This document shows, piece by piece, positions 45,560 through 54,548 of a DNA stretch of 64,000 nt. Both the position numbers and the translations under genes were made by a program. The notes beneath the pieces are model-generated. The model did not search any database, was not told the DNA's origin, and saw only the letters and a list, made by a program, of their open reading frames with translations. Where the stretch lies: positions 1 to 64,000 of the forward strand of contig CAJUKX010000006.1 of the NCBI GenBank assembly GCA_910586975.1. Direction: 5' to 3'. Origin of the DNA: an uncultured Muribaculaceae bacterium. GTDB taxonomy: Bacteria; Bacteroidota; Bacteroidia; Bacteroidales; Muribaculaceae. The number at the start of each line of letters is the position of its first letter. Positions within the stretch are counted from its first letter, which is position 1.

Positions 45560-45660
45560 AAAATGGAAAACCCTCCTTTAGTCTCCCCGGCTTGACCCCT
45601 CAGACGGAACAAGGCCGAGGAGAAGGAAGGAGCGATTTTTCGTATCATTTCCAATACGTT
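45560..45660 (+). promoter_or_regulatory. Structured spacer between rpmF and fabH
   Basis: CTCCTTTAGTCTCCCCGGC on the left can pair, with small bulges, with CAAGGCCGAGGAGAAGGAAG on the right. The stem is followed by CGATTTTTCG. This could be an attenuator that lowers fabH expression relative to rpmF. No stable full-length terminator tail is seen. Confidence 0.4.
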
Positions 45661-45689
45661 TTACCACCAATTTCAATATAGTCTGTAAT

Positions 45690-46676
45690 ATGCTTAGCGC
45701 ACGCATTTCAGCCATAGCTTCCTATCTGCCCGACGACATCCTCGACAACGAGATGCTCTCGAAGATGGTCGACACCAACGACGAGTGGATCACCACCCGC
45801 GTGGGCATCAAGGAACGCCGCATCCTCAAGATGGATGGTGCCGGCTCTTCATATCTCGGCATTAAAGCCATTGAAAAAATGGCTGCCGCTTATAATATCG
45901 ACCTCGATACCGTAGACCTCGTTATCTGTGCAACCTCAAATCCCGACTACCGTTTCCCCTCTACAGCATCGGTAATCATCGAAGGTGCCAAAATCAAGAA
46001 TTGCTATGGCTACGACATTCAGGCTGCATGCGCCGGCTTCATTGTTGCACTTCAGGATGCCAACGCATACATCCGCTCGGGTCTCTACAAAAAAGTGATT
46101 GTGGTCTGCACCGAAAAAATGTCGTCGATGATCAACTATCAGGACCGCGCCACCTGCCCCCTCTTTGGCGACGGCGCTGCCTGCGTACTCGTTGAACCTA
46201 CCGAAGAAGAAGGCATGGGTGTACGCGACGCAGTGCTCCATGTAGACGGACGCGGACGTGACCACCTGCTCATGGAAGGCGGTGGCTCTGTAATGCCCAC
46301 CACTCCCGAAACCGTAGCCGCAGGCAAGCACTTCCTTTTCCAGGACGGCCGCAACGTTTACAAAAACGCTGTTACCGACATGCTCACATCGTCGATGGCC
46401 ATAATGGAACGCAACAACCTCTCGGCCGACGAAATCGCATACCTCATTCCTCATCAGGCCAACCTCCGCATCATCGAAGCCGTGGCTTCGCGTGCCAAGA
46501 TACCCATGGAAAAGGTGCTTGTCAACATACAGCATGTGGGCAACACTTCGGCAGCCTCAATTCCTATCTGTCTTGACGAGTACAAAGACTCGCTCCACAA
46601 GGGCGACAAGCTCGTGCTCACTGCATTCGGAGCAGGATTCACCTGGGGCGCCATGTACCTGGTGTGGGACCTCTAA
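45690..46676 (+). CDS. fabH: Beta-ketoacyl-ACP synthase III
   Basis: A 328-residue thiolase-fold enzyme that starts fatty acid synthesis by condensing acetyl-CoA (or a branched acyl-CoA) with malonyl-ACP. The active Cys114 is in IQAACAGFIVAL, His255 in IPHQANLRII, and Asn in VGNTSAASIP. The N-terminal TNDEWITTRVGIKERR is typical. It ends at a strong terminator. Confidence 0.95.
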   Translation: MLSARISAIASYLPDDILDNEMLSKMVDTNDEWITTRVGIKERRILKMDGAGSSYLGIKAIEKMAAAYNIDLDTVDLVICATSNPDYRFPSTASVIIEGAKIKNCYGYDIQAACAGFIVALQDANAYIRSGLYKKVIVVCTEKMSSMINYQDRATCPLFGDGAACVLVEPTEEEGMGVRDAVLHVDGRGRDHLLMEGGGSVMPTTPETVAAGKHFLFQDGRNVYKNAVTDMLTSSMAIMERNNLSADEIAYLIPHQANLRIIEAVASRAKIPMEKVLVNIQHVGNTSAASIPICLDEYKDSLHKGDKLVLTAFGAGFTWGAMYLVWDL

Positions 46677-46709
46677 TTCCTGATTTTCTCAGGTTCCAAG
46701 ATATTTTTT

Positions 46710-46750
46710 GCAAAAAGGACACCACATGCCGATGTCCTTTTTGCATTTTT
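46710..46750 (+). terminator. fabH terminator
   Basis: Stem GCAAAAAGGACA (46710-46721) with its exact complement (46733-46744), then ATTTTTATT. A canonical intrinsic terminator. Confidence 0.85.
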
Positions 46751-46793
46751 ATTACAAACGCAGTCCAAACCATTCAGTGAGCCGGATTGTTGT

Positions 46794-46801
46794 TATTTTT
46801 G
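46794..46801 (+). promoter_or_regulatory. -7 element of era
   Basis: TATTTTTG, 30 bases before the era ATG and after the fabH terminator. Confidence 0.4.
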
Positions 46802-46831
46802 ATACAATCAACAGCATAAAACACAACCGAT

Positions 46832-47722
46832 ATGGACAATAAACATAAATCAGGATTTGTAAACATAGTAGGTAACCCCAATGTAGGCAAATCCACCCTG
46901 ATGAACGACCTTGTAGGCGAACGCGTGAGCATCATTACCTCCAAGGCTCAGACCACACGCCACCGTATAATGGGTATTGTGAATACACCCGAATACCAGA
47001 TAGTATTCTCCGACACCCCCGGTGTGCTGAAACCTAAATACAAACTGCAGGAAAGCATGCTCAGTTTCTCGGAGGGTGCGCTCACCGATGCCGACATACT
47101 GCTCTATGTGACCGACGTGGTCGAAGATCCCACCAAGAACGCCGACTTCTTGCAGCGCGTGGCTGCCGAAAAGATTCCCGTACTGCTGGTAATCAATAAG
47201 ATAGATCTGCTAAAGGATCAGACCGAACTCGAAAAGATAGTGGAGCGCTGGCATACCATGCTGCCCAACGCCGAAATCCTGCCCGCATCGGCCAAGGAAG
47301 GATTCAATGTACCCAACCTCATGCGCCGCATCGTCGAGCTGCTGCCCGAGGGCGAACCATACTTCGGCAAGGACGCTCTCACCGACAAGCCCGCACGATT
47401 CTTCGTTACCGAAATCATCCGCGAGAAAATCCTGCTCAACTACGACAAGGAAGTGCCATACTCGGCTGAGGTGATTGTGGAGAAATTCGAGGAAAAAGAA
47501 AACTCAATCCACATCATGGCCGTGATATACGTGGAGCGCGACTCGCAGAAGGGCATTCTCATAGGCAAAGGCGGATCTATGCTCAAGCGCGTAGGTACCG
47601 AAGCCCGAAAAGACATCGAGAAATTCTTCGGTAAGAACGTTTTCCTCGAACTGTTTGTGAAGGTTGAGCCCAACTGGCGCAACCGCGAGAACAAACTGCG
47701 CAGCTTCGGCTACATCGAATAA
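46832..47722 (+). CDS. era: GTPase Era
   Basis: A 296-residue GTPase needed for 16S rRNA and 30S maturation. G1 is GNPNVGKST (14-22), G3 DTPGV, G4 NKID, and the C-terminal KH domain carries GILIGKGGSMLKRVGTEAR. Length and order are standard. It is followed 108 bp later by der, which has its own -7 element. Confidence 0.96.
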   Translation: MDNKHKSGFVNIVGNPNVGKSTLMNDLVGERVSIITSKAQTTRHRIMGIVNTPEYQIVFSDTPGVLKPKYKLQESMLSFSEGALTDADILLYVTDVVEDPTKNADFLQRVAAEKIPVLLVINKIDLLKDQTELEKIVERWHTMLPNAEILPASAKEGFNVPNLMRRIVELLPEGEPYFGKDALTDKPARFFVTEIIREKILLNYDKEVPYSAEVIVEKFEEKENSIHIMAVIYVERDSQKGILIGKGGSMLKRVGTEARKDIEKFFGKNVFLELFVKVEPNWRNRENKLRSFGYIE

Positions 47723-47781
47723 ACACGCATGCCACTCTGTCCCGCACAGAGCGGCATTGCTCTAATATTCAAAAAATTTCG

Positions 47782-47789
47782 TAACTTTG
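47782..47789 (+). promoter_or_regulatory. -7 element of der
   Basis: TAACTTTG then C, 41 bases before the ATG. A TTG at 47757-47759 is 22 bases upstream, slightly far. Confidence 0.55.
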
Positions 47790-47830
47790 CGGAAAATTTA
47801 TAAATAAGAATAATACAACTTTAATACAAT

Positions 47831-49144
47831 ATGCTCGTAGCTATCGTAGGACGTCCAAACGTGGGCAAATCTACTCTTTTCAACCGACTCACGCAGTCGC
47901 GCACCGCTATCGTTGACCCGACAGCAGGTACCACACGCGACCGTCAGTATGGCAAGGTAGACTGGAACGGCATTGAATTCTCTATCGTCGACACCGGCGG
48001 TTGGGTAGTCAACTCCGATGACATTTTCGAATCAGAAATCAACCGTCAGGTTTATCTCGCAATCGAGCAGGCCGACGTAATACTCTTTGTGGTAGATGCC
48101 ATGAACGGCACCACCGACCTCGACGACCACGTGGCCGAGATACTGCGCAAGAGCACCAAGCCGGTGATTCTTGTGGCCAACAAGGTTGACTCAAACGAGT
48201 GGATTTACAATGTGCCCGAGTTTTATTCGCTCGGACTCGGCGACCCTTATCCCGTGTCGGCCATCAACGGCTACGGCACCGGCGACCTCCTCGACGAGGT
48301 GGTGAAGGATCTTCCTGCCGAAGACCCCGATGCAGCCGAAAAACTCGAGGATATTCCCAAGTTTGCCATCGTAGGCCGCCCCAATGCCGGCAAGTCGTCG
48401 CTGATCAATGCCTTTATAGGCGAGGACCGTCATATTGTCACTGATATAGCCGGTACCACACGCGACTCTATCTATACACGCTACGACAAGTTCGGCTTTG
48501 ACTTCTATCTGGTTGACACTGCCGGTATACGTAAGAAAAACAAGGTTCACGAAGACATCGAGTACTACTCGGTGATCCGCTCTATCCGCGCTATCGAAGC
48601 CTCAGACGTATGCATACTGATGATTGACGCAACCCGCGGCATCGAGATGCAGGACGTGAATATCTTCGGCCTTATCCAGCGCAACAAGAAGGGCCTGGTT
48701 GTGGTGGTGAACAAGTGGGACATTGCCGAAAACAAGTCGCAGACCGCCATCAAGCACTTCGAGGAGTCGATACGCCAGCGTTTCGCACCCTTCACCGACT
48801 TCCCCATCATATTCGGCTCGGCACTTACCAAGCAGCGTATCTACAAGGTAATAGAGACAGCCGTGGAGGTTTACAAAAACCGTCAGCGCACCGTGCCTAC
48901 CTCGGAGCTCAACCGCACCCTGCAGGAAGACATCGCTGCATATCCACCTCCATCCAACAAGGGCAAATTCGTGAAAATCAAGTATATCACGATGCTCAAG
49001 GGCTCGCAGGTTCCCACATTTATTTTCTTCTGCAACCTGCCGCAGTGGGTCAAGGAACCCTACCGCCGCTACCTCGAAAACAAGATACGCGAGCACTGGA
49101 ACTTCAGAGGTACTCCCATCAACCTCTTCTTCCGCGATAAATAA
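47831..49144 (+). CDS. der: Tandem GTPase Der (EngA)
   Basis: A 437-residue ribosome assembly GTPase for the 50S subunit. There are two G domains: GRPNVGKST at residues 7-15 with DTGGW, and GRPNAGKSS near 182 with DTAGI. The C-terminal KH-like domain ends [13 protein letters not shown], as is typical. It is adjacent to era, as in many Bacteroidales. Confidence 0.96.
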   Translation: MLVAIVGRPNVGKSTLFNRLTQSRTAIVDPTAGTTRDRQYGKVDWNGIEFSIVDTGGWVVNSDDIFESEINRQVYLAIEQADVILFVVDAMNGTTDLDDHVAEILRKSTKPVILVANKVDSNEWIYNVPEFYSLGLGDPYPVSAINGYGTGDLLDEVVKDLPAEDPDAAEKLEDIPKFAIVGRPNAGKSSLINAFIGEDRHIVTDIAGTTRDSIYTRYDKFGFDFYLVDTAGIRKKNKVHEDIEYYSVIRSIRAIEASDVCILMIDATRGIEMQDVNIFGLIQRNKKGLVVVVNKWDIAENKSQTAIKHFEESIRQRFAPFTDFPIIFGSALTKQRIYKVIETAVEVYKNRQRTVPTSELNRTLQEDIAAYPPPSNKGKFVKIKYITMLKGSQVPTFIFFCNLPQWVKEPYRRYLENKIREHWNFRGTPINLFFRDK

Positions 49145-49165
49145 CTTTCTTTCTTCATACTCTTT

Positions 49166-49199
49166 GGGGCTGTTTTAACATAAGTTGTTGAAACGGCCC
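49166..49199 (+). terminator. der terminator
   Basis: GGGC-T-GTTT-T-AACA pairs with TGTT-G-AAAC-G-GCCC around loop TAAG, followed by TTAATTTGTCTT. Mismatches are regular, and the T-run is weak. Confidence 0.55.
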
Positions 49200-49252
49200 T
49201 TAATTTGTCTTAAAATAATGAAATAAGAGAGTGATTATGTGGCGGATAAGCG

Positions 49253-49260
49253 TATATTTG
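49253..49260 (+). promoter_or_regulatory. -7 element of the gene at 49275
   Basis: TATATTTG then C, 14 bases before the ATG at 49275. It lies within the longer GTG-started frame, which argues against that earlier start. Confidence 0.45.
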
Positions 49261-49274
49261 CGCAACATTTCCTT

Positions 49275-50621
49275 ATGCCGATGTCTCTCTGCCGCATTTT
49301 ACTTATAATAGTTGTGATGGTTGCCGGTATCTGCGATGCCCGTGGCATAAACAGATACATGGTTGTTGCCGACTCCGTTTCGCGCATGCCTTTGGCGCGT
49401 GCTTCGGTGTTCAATTACAAAGGTACGTTCATAGGCACAAGTTCCATGGACGGGTCGATACGCTGTGGCTCGACCGACGACTTCCCGCTACTTATAAGAT
49501 ATATGGGCTATTTCGAAAAGAAAGTGGCCGATGCGGATGCCGATACCGTATTTCTCAGCGAGAATATAACCGAGCTGCCCGAGGTGGTGGTGGAGGCCAA
49601 AGACAAAAAAATGCTGCATGTGGTGGCCTACATGCGCGAGTATTCGTCATTGTCGAGCTACACCGACACTGTCTCGATGTATCGCGAGAAGGTGGTGGAC
49701 TTCATGCTGCCCGGTCCCGAAAAGACTAAATACAAGGGCTGGCGCCTGGCCCGTGTACTCGATTCTCATTCTTATTATCAGTTTATGGACGGATACGGAC
49801 TCGACAGCGTGAGCGACCGGTGCAACCACCACTTCTCCTGGTCAGACTGGATGGGATTGGCTCCCGCGCAGCCGCTGCCCGCCGTTCTCAAAGCCGGCAT
49901 AAACGGTGTTGATACCATAGGCAGCAAGTATGGCGCGGCTGAGATATGGAATAAGAACAACGACCGTGTCACAATCGACATTGATGTGCTGGCCGACTCG
50001 ACCTGCCGCCGATGGGTGCCCGATATGGCTTATTTTCTTGGTCGTGAGGATGTGGACTTTGAGAAATTCATGCTCAGACTCAATTACGGCAACCCCTCGG
50101 GCGACGGGGTGACTCCGCTCGACCTCGCCGGCTTCTCGTGCAGCATAGAGTCGCGTGGACGTGGCAGGCAGATGTTTATGTTCAACAGAGAGGATAAGCC
50201 GTTTTTCGTGGCATCGTATATCGAAGTCTATATACTCGACAAGCGCTATATATCAGTGAGGGATGCCAAGAAAATGGAGAAACAGCGGTCGCACCCCGAT
50301 GCGTTTGCCATGACACGCTCGGCCGATATTCCCGAGCTGCAGGCAGGTACCTTGGCTCTGATTGACCGTGTGCGCAATATCGACACCGATATGGTAAGGC
50401 AGTCAAAAGCGCCGAATCTAAGGATGAAGAGCAATCATTTGACCAACCGCAACTTCACTGTCGGCAACCGTGTACTCAATGTTTTCAAAAATCTTACCGG
50501 TATCTCTGAATATAAGTTTAACAAAAATACCGAGAACACCTGGAAGGAATTCAGAGATAAGAGCAAGAAAATAAACAACGGGCGGAGTGCCAATAGTGAG
50601 AACTCCACCCGTAAGGAATAG
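49275..50621 (+). CDS. Exported carboxypeptidase-regulatory-like domain protein
   Basis: A 448-residue exported protein with signal segment LCRILLIIVVMVAGICDA. Next comes a CarboxypepD_reg-like beta domain (VVADSVSRMPLARASVFNYKGTFIGTSSMDGSI, about 30-100), as found at the front of many Bacteroidota surface proteins. The rest has no family I recognise and no TonB plug. The start could also be GTG at 49239, but the -7 element argues for 49275. The last 16 or so codons lie inside a repeat unit (50571-50624) that recurs after higBA, so the natural C-terminus may have been altered by an insertion. Confidence 0.65.
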   Translation: MPMSLCRILLIIVVMVAGICDARGINRYMVVADSVSRMPLARASVFNYKGTFIGTSSMDGSIRCGSTDDFPLLIRYMGYFEKKVADADADTVFLSENITELPEVVVEAKDKKMLHVVAYMREYSSLSSYTDTVSMYREKVVDFMLPGPEKTKYKGWRLARVLDSHSYYQFMDGYGLDSVSDRCNHHFSWSDWMGLAPAQPLPAVLKAGINGVDTIGSKYGAAEIWNKNNDRVTIDIDVLADSTCRRWVPDMAYFLGREDVDFEKFMLRLNYGNPSGDGVTPLDLAGFSCSIESRGRGRQMFMFNREDKPFFVASYIEVYILDKRYISVRDAKKMEKQRSHPDAFAMTRSADIPELQAGTLALIDRVRNIDTDMVRQSKAPNLRMKSNHLTNRNFTVGNRVLNVFKNLTGISEYKFNKNTENTWKEFRDKSKKINNGRSANSENSTRKE

Positions 50622-50624
50622 CAC
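50571..50624 (+). repeat. Direct repeat left of higBA
   Basis: A unit of about 50 bases starting ATAAAC, with GCGGAGTGCC, TAGTGAGAACTCC and CCCGTAAGGAATAGC. It recurs in the same orientation at 51608-51658 with few differences. Its GGAGT/ACTCC arms form a hairpin. It overlaps the end and stop codon of the upstream gene. Confidence 0.75.
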
Positions 50625-50657
50625 TATAACCCTTGATTACAATGACCGGGATATTAA

Positions 50658-50718
50658 GGAACTATTAAAATTATAATTTTCTGTCTTTGAAAATATTGTC
50701 GATATATTTTAGATATGG
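50658..50718 (+). repeat. Dispersed intergenic repeat, copy C (diverged)
   Basis: GGAACTATTAAAATTATAATTTT, later TTTTAGATATGG, resembles copy A after hipA (GGAACTGTTTAAAATTT... TTTAGATATG) over about 60 bases with many substitutions. It lies 92 bases before higB. Confidence 0.45.
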
Positions 50719-50781
50719 ATTCAGTCTATATACGGAACAAAAATAATTGCCTGAATGTTTCTATATATGTAACATTATTCG

Positions 50782-50789
50782 TATCTTTG
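50782..50789 (+). promoter_or_regulatory. -7 element of higBA
   Basis: TATCTTTG then C, 20 bases before the higB ATG. No TTG at the usual distance. Confidence 0.5.
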
Positions 50790-50809
50790 CAATCTAAACA
50801 AGAATATGA

Positions 50810-51151
50810 ATGGAACTGAAAGCGAAATTTGATGTGTCCTACATGGAGGAGGCCATTGTATTTCTGGAATCCTTGCCCGATAAGGTAAAGGACAAGATTG
50901 CCTACAACATCTCCAAGAGCCGCTATTTCATGGACAAGGAGCTGTTCAAGAAGCTGAATGATGATATATGGGAGTTCAGAACCATATACCAAGGATTTAA
51001 GTACCGTCTGCTTGCGTTTTGGGACAAGGACACGGGAAACCTTGTGATTGCCACCCACGGATTCGTAAAGAAAACGCAAAAGACACCCGAGAGTGAATTG
51101 GCGCATGCAGAAGCACTGAGAAAAAGATATTACGACGAGAAAACTAAATAA
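50810..51151 (+). CDS. HigB-type toxin (RelE/ParE superfamily, Gp49-like)
   Basis: A 113-residue predicted mRNA interferase. The diagnostic core IWEFRTIYQGFKYRLLAFWD and THGFVKKTQKTP, followed by ELAHAEALRKRYY, is that of phage-Gp49-type HigB toxins, which cut mRNA on the ribosome. Toxin precedes antitoxin, the HigBA order, with a 3-bp gap. Flanked by direct repeats and AT-rich, so probably acquired. Confidence 0.88.
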   Translation: MELKAKFDVSYMEEAIVFLESLPDKVKDKIAYNISKSRYFMDKELFKKLNDDIWEFRTIYQGFKYRLLAFWDKDTGNLVIATHGFVKKTQKTPESELAHAEALRKRYYDEKTK

Positions 51152-51154
51152 GAT

Positions 51155-51466
51155 ATGGAAAAGATGAAACTATATACCCACGATGAAATGCTCGACCGTG
51201 TTGTCGGCGAGAAAGGGACACCGCGCCGTGACGCAATGGACGCTGAATTGCAGTCGTACCTCATAGGAGAAGCTATCAAACAAGCAAGAAAGGAAAAGAA
51301 CCTCACCCAGCAGCAGCTTGGCGAACTGATGGGAGTACAGCGGGCGCAGGTGTCAAGGATAGAGAGAGGTCATAATCTCACTGTCGGGACAATCGTTAGG
51401 GCATTCAAAGCTATGGGCGTGCCTGCTGCCTTCTCGTTTGGTGGCGTATCGCTGTCTCTTTGTTGA
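51155..51466 (+). CDS. HigA-type antitoxin, XRE helix-turn-helix
   Basis: A 103-residue antitoxin and operon repressor. The helix-turn-helix is at about 46-95 (AIKQARKEKNLTQQQLGELMGVQRAQVSRIERG). The N-terminal part should bind the toxin. Its gene is 3 bp after higB and is followed by a clear terminator. Confidence 0.87.
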   Translation: MEKMKLYTHDEMLDRVVGEKGTPRRDAMDAELQSYLIGEAIKQARKEKNLTQQQLGELMGVQRAQVSRIERGHNLTVGTIVRAFKAMGVPAAFSFGGVSLSLC

Positions 51467-51501
51467 GAAATAACCCAATTTGCGCTTCTTGCGTTTTCAA
51501 G

Positions 51502-51535
51502 ACCCTCCGACCATTCTCGGCGGGTTTTATTTTTA
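51502..51535 (+). terminator. higBA terminator
   Basis: ACCC-T-CCGA pairs with TCGG-C-GGGT (51502-51525), then TTTATTTTTAT. 36 bases after the higA stop. Confidence 0.75.
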
Positions 51536-51607
51536 TCGACATCGCCATTTATTCGTTAATGTGCTGCTTGCCTTTTTAAATTTTCATAATTCAAATCAAG
51601 CTCTAAA

Positions 51608-51658
51608 ATAAACGAGCGGAGTGCCCGTAGTGAGAACTCCGCCCGTAAGGAATAGCCC
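51608..51658 (+). repeat. Direct repeat right of higBA
   Basis: Second copy of the repeat at 50571-50624, same orientation, with perfect GCGGAGT/ACTCCGC arms. The two copies enclose about 1 kb holding only copy C of the dispersed repeat, higBA and its terminator. Confidence 0.75.
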
Positions 51659-51671
51659 TTTAAGTTAGCCA

Positions 51672-52409
51672 TTATTCTTTGATGATAGTGGCGGGGGTAT
51701 TTAGTGAAAGCTCAGTTTCGTAGTCGTCGAGATGTATCTGCTTGAAGTTTGCTTTTTGGAGTTTAGCCGATTTGACCATCTGCAGGTAGATGTCGTCGAC
51801 GCAGGAGGTGCTGTCGGTCGCCAGCTCAAAGCGGTCTTTAGCAACTACAGATGAAATTGTAGTGCTGTCGGCAAGTGATACGAATACGTTGCCGTAGATG
51901 GTGAGAGCCCGGAGCGATGATTTTTTGAATTCTGCTTTACCGTCGCCTTTGAGAGCCACCCGTCCGTTGATACCCTCGAACACATAGTCGTGATCTCTGT
52001 TCAATTTTATGCACAGACTGTCGGCGGGGATGTTTATTACAGCCACGGGCATGCCCTTGCTGTCGAGTCTGCCGAAATACGATTCATTTTCATCGGTGGC
52101 TTTGAGTTGGATTAAGAGCGAGTCGCCTTTTACAGATATTTCAGAGAATTCTTTCCAAGTATCGTTGAGTTCCACCGAGGGCACCGAGTCGGCAGTCATC
52201 TTCAATATAATTTCGGGTTTGTCGCCCGCCAACCATTTGCTTTCTATTGCCATGTATGAGAACGGGGCGGTGGCAGTGGTGGTATATTTCTCTGAGTTGG
52301 TCAGGAAATAATTGTTATCGCTTTTTTTGAACAGGAGGGGTGGGGCGATGAAGGCAGCCAAGGCTAAAAAAGCTATAAAACCTATGAGGATGTATGTAGA
52401 TTTCTTCAT
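51672..52409 (-). CDS. Membrane-anchored DUF2807-like protein
   Basis: A 245-residue protein with one N-terminal membrane segment (YILIGFIAFLALAAFIAPPLLF). The soluble part is a repetitive beta structure (SLRALTIYGNVFVSLADSTTISSVVAKDRFELA) like the head-GIN/DUF2807 putative adhesin fold. Last gene of the ABC-GntR operon, overlapping gntR by 4 bp. It probably senses or protects the envelope; exact function is unknown. Confidence 0.6.
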   Translation of the reverse strand: MKKSTYILIGFIAFLALAAFIAPPLLFKKSDNNYFLTNSEKYTTTATAPFSYMAIESKWLAGDKPEIILKMTADSVPSVELNDTWKEFSEISVKGDSLLIQLKATDENESYFGRLDSKGMPVAVINIPADSLCIKLNRDHDYVFEGINGRVALKGDGKAEFKKSSLRALTIYGNVFVSLADSTTISSVVAKDRFELATDSTSCVDDIYLQMVKSAKLQKANFKQIHLDDYETELSLNTPATIIKE

Positions 52410-52768
52410 TTGCTTAGGTATTGGGTGTAAAATTCCATTAATTGAGCCGGAGTAATGCCGAGTTGGGCAAGGCGTCGGAATACGTCGTAGATTTCATCTT
52501 CAAGCAACTGGCGGGTGCGCAGCTGTTTCACGGTGTCGTGGGCGTTGTCGTCCACGAAGTATCCTATGCCGCGGCGGTTGGCGATGATGCCCATTGAGGC
52601 CAGATGGTCGTAAGAGCGCATCACGGTATTGGCGTTCACCTCCATCGAGGCTGCGCAGTCGCGCACTGAGGGCAGGCGTCCTCCGGGCTCGTATTTCCCT
52701 TCGAGGATATCGTCGCATATCCTGTCGGCAATCTGCAGGTAGATTGCTTTGTTGTTATCGCTTATCAT
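52406..52768 (-). CDS. GntR-family regulator, YtrA type
   Basis: A 120-residue regulator. The winged helix (KAIYLQIADRICDDILEGKYEPGGRLPSVRDCAASMEVNANTVMRSYDHLASMGII) is textbook GntR. The short C-terminus has no ligand domain, which defines the YtrA subgroup that controls neighbouring ABC exporters. It is third in the operon, 13 bp after the permease gene, rather than first as is common. The candidate operator is at 54524-54547. Confidence 0.9.
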   Translation of the reverse strand: MISDNNKAIYLQIADRICDDILEGKYEPGGRLPSVRDCAASMEVNANTVMRSYDHLASMGIIANRRGIGYFVDDNAHDTVKQLRTRQLLEDEIYDVFRRLAQLGITPAQLMEFYTQYLSK

Positions 52769-52781
52769 GGCATTACCAGCG

Positions 52782-53675
52782 TTATACTACATCGGTATCC
52801 TTGAATCTGAGGTAACCGAACCAAAACAACAATGCGGGGAATAACAACAGAAGCAGAGACAGAAGGTCGTAATGCAGTATATTTCTTGATAATTCAATGC
52901 GGGGCGTTATATCCATGCCGCTGTCAAAGAAAATATGTATTGATACCACAGTGAGAATGGTGAGGACTGTCTGCAGGGCGGCCAGCGAGCACAGGGTCTT
53001 GAGATACGATGTTTTCTGCCACAGTATGCTGCCCAGCGAGAAGCTGGCGCCCATGGTGAGGGCTGTGGCGTAGATCAGTACCACCAATGCGTATATACGT
53101 ACTGTCTCTCCGTCGTAGTTTGTGTTCTGGATTAAATCGAAGTTGAAGATTTTTGCCGGGGGCAGGGTATGTGCATACATGCCGTAATGTGAGAACGACT
53201 TAACCACGAGCACGCGGGCTGCATCGGCCAGAAAGAATGAAAGGAAGAATACAGCGAAGAAGCCCACGATATATATGATGAACAGTGTGGCGTACTTCTC
53301 GAGCTGCGAGGCCGGCATGGTGAGCATCAACAGGCGATTGCCCTTGCCGTGCATTGCCGAGAACATCATGTTGCCGCTCAGTGTTACCAGTATCATCACC
53401 AGAAATGCAGCCGATAGGAATTCGTTGTCCCAGTAGGGGTCGAGGGTGGAGTCGTGTATGAAGCCGCGCTGCAATTCTATGTCAAACGATTCATAAGCAC
53501 CGAAGTTTGACAGCCATTCAGGCAACAGGAATACTATGAGGAATAATATAAAGCATGTTCCTGCCGATAGCATGAGCTTGCGGGAGTTGGCCGACAGGTA
53601 TGCTGCAAAGAAGTTTTTGAATCGGGCGAAGTTGAAGGTCTGTCCGCCCGCGGGTGTCTTTATTTCGGTTGTCAT
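52782..53675 (-). CDS. ABC transporter permease
   Basis: A 297-residue membrane protein with six or so hydrophobic segments: LMLSAGTCFILFLIVFLLP, AAFLVMILVTLSGNMMFSAM, FIIYIVGFFAVFFLSFFLA and others. The cytosolic N-terminus begins MTTEIKTPAGGQTFNFARFKNFF. It fits an ABC-2-like exporter of the YtrC/D kind. It overlaps the ATPase gene by 4 bp, so they form one transporter. Substrate unknown; YtrA systems answer to cell-wall antibiotics in Firmicutes. Confidence 0.8.
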   Translation of the reverse strand: MTTEIKTPAGGQTFNFARFKNFFAAYLSANSRKLMLSAGTCFILFLIVFLLPEWLSNFGAYESFDIELQRGFIHDSTLDPYWDNEFLSAAFLVMILVTLSGNMMFSAMHGKGNRLLMLTMPASQLEKYATLFIIYIVGFFAVFFLSFFLADAARVLVVKSFSHYGMYAHTLPPAKIFNFDLIQNTNYDGETVRIYALVVLIYATALTMGASFSLGSILWQKTSYLKTLCSLAALQTVLTILTVVSIHIFFDSGMDITPRIELSRNILHYDLLSLLLLLFPALLFWFGYLRFKDTDVV

Positions 53676-54520
53676 TTTTCGGGAGCGTTAAAGATGGTTT
53701 TTGCGAGGTCGGGTTTGCGCTGGATGAAGTCGAAGAGCAGTTCGAGGTTGATGTCGGTCTCGCATTGGTCGTCGTTTGGTATAATGATTGAAGCTCCGCC
53801 TATCGAGGGTATTGAGTGCAGGGCTTCGGTTATAAGCTGAGCATTGTTTGTCTCGATGAATTTGAGTCGTTTCTGTATTTCGTAAACACGCTCGTCGAGC
53901 AGTACGTGGCTATGGTTCATTATCAGTATGTGGTCGAGCAGGCGGTCTACATCGCGCACCTGGTGGGTGGAGATTACAAATATACGCTCGTCGTCGATAT
54001 TTGAGGCTGTGAAGCGGCGGAACGCGCTCTTGCCCGGTATGTCGAGGCCGTTGGTAGGTTCGTCCATCAGCAGCACTCGGGTGTTGCAGGCCATGGCAAA
54101 GCTCATGAATACCTTTTTCTTCTGACCCATCGAGAGGGCGTCGAGCCTTACGTCTGAGGGCAGTTCAAACATTTCGAGATAACGCTTCATGTCGTCTTCG
54201 GAGAACCGGGGGTACATGGCTCCGTAAAGACGGGCGTACTTGGAGAGCTTCATCGGGGGCAGGCTGAATTCCTCGGGAACGAAGAATATGTCGGTGAGGG
54301 TTACGGGCAGGCGGCGGCGGGTGTCGGTGCCGTCAAGTGTCACATTGCCATGCGACAGTGTGAGTGTGCCGGCGATGATATTCAGCAGTGTGGACTTGCC
54401 GGCGCCGTTAGGGCCGAGCAGTCCGTAAACACCGCCTGAGGAGAGGGAGAGTGAGAAGTCGTCGAGTACCTTGTGCCCCTTAAGGCTATATGAGTAGCTG
54501 ACGTTATTGATCTTTAGCAT
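53672..54520 (-). CDS. ABC transporter ATP-binding protein
   Basis: A 282-residue ATPase and first gene of the exporter operon. Walker A GPNGAGKST (36-44), signature LSMGQ (129-133), Walker B LLMDEP (150-155) and the H-loop STHQVRDVD are intact. The C-terminal extension of about 90 residues is typical for single-ATPase exporters of this class. The start lies 3 bases from the operator-like palindrome. Confidence 0.9.
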   Translation of the reverse strand: MLKINNVSYSYSLKGHKVLDDFSLSLSSGGVYGLLGPNGAGKSTLLNIIAGTLTLSHGNVTLDGTDTRRRLPVTLTDIFFVPEEFSLPPMKLSKYARLYGAMYPRFSEDDMKRYLEMFELPSDVRLDALSMGQKKKVFMSFAMACNTRVLLMDEPTNGLDIPGKSAFRRFTASNIDDERIFVISTHQVRDVDRLLDHILIMNHSHVLLDERVYEIQKRLKFIETNNAQLITEALHSIPSIGGASIIIPNDDQCETDINLELLFDFIQRKPDLAKTIFNAPEK

Positions 54521-54523
54521 AAT

Positions 54524-54547
54524 AGTGTATTAGTATATTAGTACACT
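54524..54547 (-). promoter_or_regulatory. Candidate GntR operator
   Basis: AGTGTA...TACACT palindromic ends over 24 bases, with tandem TATTAGTA inside, between the -7 element and the ATPase start. The placement over the expected transcription start is ideal for repression by the operon's own YtrA-type regulator. Confidence 0.6.
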
Positions 54548-54548
54548 G

